DNA of 64,000 nucleotides from Pseudomonas sp. B6002 (lineage in GTDB: Bacteria > Pseudomonadota > Gammaproteobacteria > Pseudomonadales > Pseudomonadaceae), in the NCBI RefSeq assembly GCF_013385985.1, contig NZ_JACAOY010000006.1:391734-455733 (forward strand). The letters are read 5' to 3'. Under the pieces are notes generated by a model. It saw nothing but the letters and a program-made list of their open reading frames with translations, did no database searches and had not been told where the DNA came from. The position numbers and the translations under genes were made by a program. This document shows, in pieces, positions 60,708 through 64,000 of the stretch (the first letter of the stretch is position 1; each line of letters begins with the position of its first letter).

Positions 60708-62443
60708 CGAGTCTTGTCCTGATGTTGTTGCTGTTCGTACCAGAATTTGCGGCGCAGCAGTTCGCCAGGGTTGTCCGGGATCTCCCGCAGCCATTGCTCC
60801 AGGGCCTGGCGGTGTTCGCCGTCGATGCTGGCATCGGCAGGGCGCAGGGGCGGAGTGGTGGTTTGCTCGTCGCCCAACTCGCTGCCGGGTACTTCGTTAC
60901 CGCCTGCTTGCGGTGTGGCGCCGGTCTGGGTATCGCCAGCCTGTGCGTCGTCCTGGCCCTGTGACGACTGTTCGGCGCCAGTGGCACTTTGCCCGGTCGC
61001 GCCCGGTTGCGCAGTTTGGCCGGGTTGGGTGGTTTCGTCATCCTCGTTTTTTGCAGGCTTGGGCGGCTCGGGTTGCGCCTGTTCCTGCAACAGGGTTTCC
61101 ACCAGCGCCTTGTTTTTCAGGGCCGGTTGCAGGTCGGGCTGGGCTTCCAGGGCTTGCTCGTAAGCATCGATGGCCGCCTCCAGTTCACCGGCCTTGGCCA
61201 GGGCATTACCCCGATTGTAGTGGGAATAGGCGTCGTTGCCCTCGGCAAAGCGTTTGATCGCCTCGGCGTAGTTGCCCGCTTCGTACAGCGCCACGCCTTG
61301 CCACTGCGGGTCCTGGAAGTGCTCGGCCGCTTCGGCGGGGCGTTTTTGCTTGAGCAGGTACTGGCCTTGCTGGTCGGGGCGCAGCCACAGGTCTTGCAGC
61401 TCAAAGGCATAGCTGGGCTGCGGCGCGCCGAGCAGCAGCAACGGCAGGCAGAACAACCAGCCCCGGCGCCCGGCGCAGGCGGCCAGCAGCAACAGTGGCA
61501 GCAGCAGCCAATAGCCTTGGTCGGCCCAGGTGTCCAGGTGCAACAACTGGCCGTCATTGCGCAGGCTTTGCGGGCCGTCGAGCAGGCCCAGTTGGCGCAG
61601 GTCTTTGTCGTCCAGGCGCGCGGCTCGGTAGCGGCCGCCCATCTCACTGGCGAAAGCCTTGAGGGTCGGGCTGTCGAGGCGTGGCACCAGGATTGCGCCT
61701 TGTTCGTCCTTGAGGAACTCGCCGCTTTCCTGGGTCACCGGCGTGCCTTCGCGGCTGCCGATGCCGAGGATCGACAGGCTCGGCGACTGGCCACTTTGCA
61801 GCAGCAGGCGAATGCCCTGGCGTTCCTGTTTGGACAGTGATGAGCCGACCAGCAACAAGCGCCCCTGGCCGAGGCCGCCTTGTTTGAGCAGGCCCAAAGC
61901 CTTTTCAACCGCCAGGTCGGCGCGATGGCCAGGCTGCGGCATGATCGAGGGGCGCAGGGCTTCGAGCAGGTTGCGGCTGGTGGCCAGGTCGTCCGACAGC
62001 GGCACCAACGTGTGGGCGCTGCCGGCGTACACCACAATCGCCGTGGGGGCGTTGTCCCGCGCCTGCAACAAGTCATACAGCTTGCGCCGTGCTTGCTCCA
62101 GGCGGTTGGGCGGGCTGTCGGTGGCGAGCATTTCCGGGGTCAGTTCCAGCAACACCACCAACGGGTCGGAAGGTTTCTGGCTGGACTGCTCCACCCGTTG
62201 CCAACTGGGCCCCAGCAGCGCCAGCACGGCCAGCAGCCAGGCAATGCCCAGTATCACCCACGGCGATTTGCTTTCGCGGCCGTTGCCGCCACTGAGCAAT
62301 ACCGCGTGAAAGGCTGGTGGCAGGATCATCTGCCAGCGCCCGGCGCGTTTCTGCCGGTGCCACAGTTGCCACAGCAACCAGCCGAGCAAGGGCAGCAGCA
62401 ACAGCCACCAGGGACGGAACAGGTGCGGCCACAGGTCGATCAT
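60704..62443 (-). CDS. VWA and TPR protein of the Bat operon (BatB/BatC-like)
   Basis: A 579-residue membrane protein. Two N-terminal helices (about 8-25 and 58-75) and one near 315-345 bracket a von Willebrand A domain. The MIDAS metal site is degenerate: the usual DxSxS reads ELTPE in LLELTPEML. TPR repeats follow at about 375-460 (GVALYEAGNYAEAIKRFAEG; YNRGNALAKAGELEAAIDAYEQALEA). The C-terminal 110 residues are low-complexity Gln/Pro/Gly/Glu. It combines BatB- and BatC-like parts in one chain. 4-nt overlaps on both sides couple it to its neighbours. Confidence 0.85.
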   Translation of the reverse strand: MIDLWPHLFRPWWLLLLPLLGWLLWQLWHRQKRAGRWQMILPPAFHAVLLSGGNGRESKSPWVILGIAWLLAVLALLGPSWQRVEQSSQKPSDPLVVLLELTPEMLATDSPPNRLEQARRKLYDLLQARDNAPTAIVVYAGSAHTLVPLSDDLATSRNLLEALRPSIMPQPGHRADLAVEKALGLLKQGGLGQGRLLLVGSSLSKQERQGIRLLLQSGQSPSLSILGIGSREGTPVTQESGEFLKDEQGAILVPRLDSPTLKAFASEMGGRYRAARLDDKDLRQLGLLDGPQSLRNDGQLLHLDTWADQGYWLLLPLLLLAACAGRRGWLFCLPLLLLGAPQPSYAFELQDLWLRPDQQGQYLLKQKRPAEAAEHFQDPQWQGVALYEAGNYAEAIKRFAEGNDAYSHYNRGNALAKAGELEAAIDAYEQALEAQPDLQPALKNKALVETLLQEQAQPEPPKPAKNEDDETTQPGQTAQPGATGQSATGAEQSSQGQDDAQAGDTQTGATPQAGGNEVPGSELGDEQTTTPPLRPADASIDGEHRQALEQWLREIPDNPGELLRRKFWYEQQQHQDKTR

Positions 62444-63528
62444 CGACGCCTCCGCAAGCGCAGGCGTTTGAGGCGTTGGCGCCATTCAGGGTGCTGTTGC
62501 AGAAAGTGGCCCTTGCTCGAGAGTTTGTTGAACAGCCGTTGCAGCGCGTTGTTCGGCCAGCGCTCCTGGATCACCAGCAGCATGCTCAGCACCAGCGCCA
62601 GCGCCAGTGGTGCGCTGTACAGCGCCTGGGCCGGGCGGGCCTGGGTGGGTTGCTGGGCCACGGGTTCGAGCTTGTCGAGGGTTTCCTTGATCTGCTGCAG
62701 TTCTTCGCCGTCACGGGCACGGAAGTAATGCCCGCCCGTGGCGTCGGCAATGGCCTTCAAGGCGGGTTCGTCGAGGTCCAGGCTCGGGTTCACACCGAGG
62801 ATGCCCAATGAGCCGGTTTGCTCGGGGTCGGCGCCGATGCCGATCGGGTAGATTTTCACGCCTTCTTCAGCGGCCAGGCGGGCGGCGGTCAGCGGGTCGA
62901 TCTGCCCGGCATTGTTGGCGCCGTCGGTGACCAGGATCAGCACGCGGCTCTGCGCCGGGCGTTGGCGCAGACGCTTCAGGGCCAGGCCGATAGCATCGCC
63001 GATAGCCGTGTTCTTGCCGGCGATGCCGATGCGCGCTTCGTCCAGCCAGGCGCGCACGGTGCGGCGGTCGAAGGTCAGCGGGGCTTGCAGGTAAGCCTGG
63101 CTGCCAAACAGGATCAGGCCTACGCGGTCACCTTCGCGCTCTTCGAGGAAGTCGCCCAGCAAGTGTTTGACCAGCGACAGGCGGCTCACATCGTCGTCCT
63201 GCCAGTGCATGTCGGGAAAGTCCATGGAGCCGGACACGTCCACCGCCACCAGCAAGTCGCGACCGCTGGCGGCAATCGGCAGCGGTTCGCCGAGCCATTC
63301 CGGGCGCGCGGCGGCGGTCAACAGCAGCAGCCACAGCACCACAAACGGCGCCTGTTGGCGCCAGCCCGGCAGGTTCACGCGGGCGCGGCGGCGGGCCAGG
63401 CCTTCAAGGTCGCTGAGGTAGCTGACTTTCAGCGCCGGCTCGCCGCTGTCGGCCACCGGCAGCACGAGGCGCATCAACCACGGCAAGGGCAACAGGACGA
63501 AGATCCACGGCCAGGCGAACTCAAACAT
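62440..63528 (-). CDS. VWA-domain membrane protein of the Bat operon (BatA-like)
   Basis: A 362-residue protein with membrane helices near 5-23, 60-75 and about 308-325, and a VWA domain with an intact MIDAS D97-x-S99-x-S101 in VAVDVSGSM, plus the TDGANN threonine/aspartate loop. Metal-dependent protein binding in the periplasm or cytoplasmic face is the family role. The C-terminus is very basic (RLKRLRLRRRR). The start overlaps the DUF4381 gene stop by 8 nt. MoxR-type ATPase partners are not in the window and probably lie to the right. Confidence 0.88.
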   Translation of the reverse strand: MFEFAWPWIFVLLPLPWLMRLVLPVADSGEPALKVSYLSDLEGLARRRARVNLPGWRQQAPFVVLWLLLLTAAARPEWLGEPLPIAASGRDLLVAVDVSGSMDFPDMHWQDDDVSRLSLVKHLLGDFLEEREGDRVGLILFGSQAYLQAPLTFDRRTVRAWLDEARIGIAGKNTAIGDAIGLALKRLRQRPAQSRVLILVTDGANNAGQIDPLTAARLAAEEGVKIYPIGIGADPEQTGSLGILGVNPSLDLDEPALKAIADATGGHYFRARDGEELQQIKETLDKLEPVAQQPTQARPAQALYSAPLALALVLSMLLVIQERWPNNALQRLFNKLSSKGHFLQQHPEWRQRLKRLRLRRRR

Positions 63529-64000
63529 GTTTGCGAATCCAGGTGTCGACGGCCTGGGTGAGGCCGGCGATGGCCTTGTCGTCCAGCTTGCATTCGGGTT
63601 TGTAGGCGCCTTCCACCAGCACCATCCAGCGCGTCAGGCCCGCCGCCGGGCAGCGGTTGTCGAGGAAGGCCAGCCATTTGCGCCCGTTGAGGGTATGGCT
63701 CTGGCTGTAAGGGTAGTCATTGCGACACAAGCGCTTGAGCAGGCCGTTGAGTTGCTGCAGCCAGGCGCCGGCAGGCGCTCCGTCGTAAGGCTTGGGCATC
63801 AGCGCCAGTTCCGCGAGGGCGGCGATGCGCAACGGGTCCAGGGGCTGTTCGGCGCGGGCCACCGGGCGCCGGGACGGCAGGAAGCGGCGCAGCGACCACG
63901 CACCCCAGCCCAACAGCGGGATCAACAGCAGCAACAGCCACCAGCCCGGCGCAGGCGGCCAGAAGCCGATGGCGGGCGGCGCGATCAGCGGTTGCAGTTG
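63521..64000 (-). CDS. DUF4381 family membrane protein, partial at window edge
   Basis: The 3' part (159 codons) of a DUF4381 gene that continues beyond the right edge. It reads in frame from the last base of the window: LQPLIAPPAIGFWPPAPGWW followed by a membrane helix LLLLLIPLLGWGAWSL, then a cytoplasmic part with LAELALMPKPYDGAPAGAWLQQLNGLLKRLC. LQPLIAPPAIGFWP..PGWW is the family hallmark. It is normally found between a DUF58 gene and the VWA genes of MoxR/Bat operons, as here. Any start codon inside the window would be artificial. Confidence 0.85.
   Translation of the reverse strand, partial: QLQPLIAPPAIGFWPPAPGWWLLLLLIPLLGWGAWSLRRFLPSRRPVARAEQPLDPLRIAALAELALMPKPYDGAPAGAWLQQLNGLLKRLCRNDYPYSQSHTLNGRKWLAFLDNRCPAAGLTRWMVLVEGAYKPECKLDDKAIAGLTQAVDTWIRKHV

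Overview
The window looks like a chromosomal segment of a fluorescent-group Pseudomonas. The evidence is GC-rich coding sequence with long antisense open frames, REP/REPIN hairpins of the 'TGTGGGAGC / TGTAGGAGC' type common in P. fluorescens relatives, genus-typical small proteins (DUF5629, a DUF6388-like protein), PraA/PraB secreted proteins, and a type VI secretion cluster with the gene order of P. aeruginosa HSI-II. No tRNA, rRNA, CRISPR array, transposase or phage gene was seen. The window ends inside a gene on the right.

Layout. (1) 0-4.1 kb, minus strand: a polyamine-type ABC substrate-binding protein, a class III aminotransferase and a LuxR-type regulator, then DUF1543; an aldo/keto reductase follows on the plus strand. 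(2) 5.1-25.9 kb: a complete type VI secretion core. hcp points left; to the right run tssA-B-C-E-F-G-clpV, a sigma-54 activator, a 43-residue lipoprotein, tagH(fha), tssJ-K-L-M, a PP2C phosphatase and a Ser/Thr kinase, nearly all with stop/start overlaps. hcp has a good sigma-54 promoter candidate and tssA does not, as in the Vibrio VasH arrangement. (3) 26-28.6 kb: a small orphan protein and a membrane PTS-EIIC/EAL fusion, a probable c-di-GMP phosphodiesterase. (4) 28.6-46.5 kb: a hydrocarbon and fatty-acid catabolic region. A Baeyer-Villiger monooxygenase/SDR/PF10118 operon is divergent from an alpha/beta hydrolase. Then come alkB, three praA/praB-type secreted proteins, a FadL-type porin, fadE, and an operon of FabG4-like reductase, MaoC hydratase, thiolase and acyl-CoA ligase. 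(5) 46.5-53.3 kb: a Gfo/Idh/MocA oxidoreductase, a YCF48/RND-MMPL pair, DUF5629, an exported lactonase and a 59-residue exported peptide. (6) 53.4-64 kb, minus strand: sbcD-sbcC-gst, then a Bat-type operon (DUF4381, two VWA proteins, BatD).

How the genes may work together. Region 4 could carry alkanes from uptake (PraA/B, FadL-type porin) through terminal oxidation (AlkB) or subterminal oxidation (SDR, BVMO, esterase) to acyl-CoA (ligase) and beta-oxidation (FadE, MaoC, FabG4-like, thiolase). Rubredoxin, rubredoxin reductase and a regulator are absent from the window. alkB and fadE, about 5 kb apart, share an operator-like dyad TTTCAA-N8-TTGAA(A/T), which suggests a common regulator encoded elsewhere. 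A GGAA-N6-TTCC motif repeated with a 29-bp period precedes the Gfo/Idh/MocA gene, and a related palindrome lies near 53.0 kb. All functional statements are read from protein and DNA motifs by eye; no database search was run.
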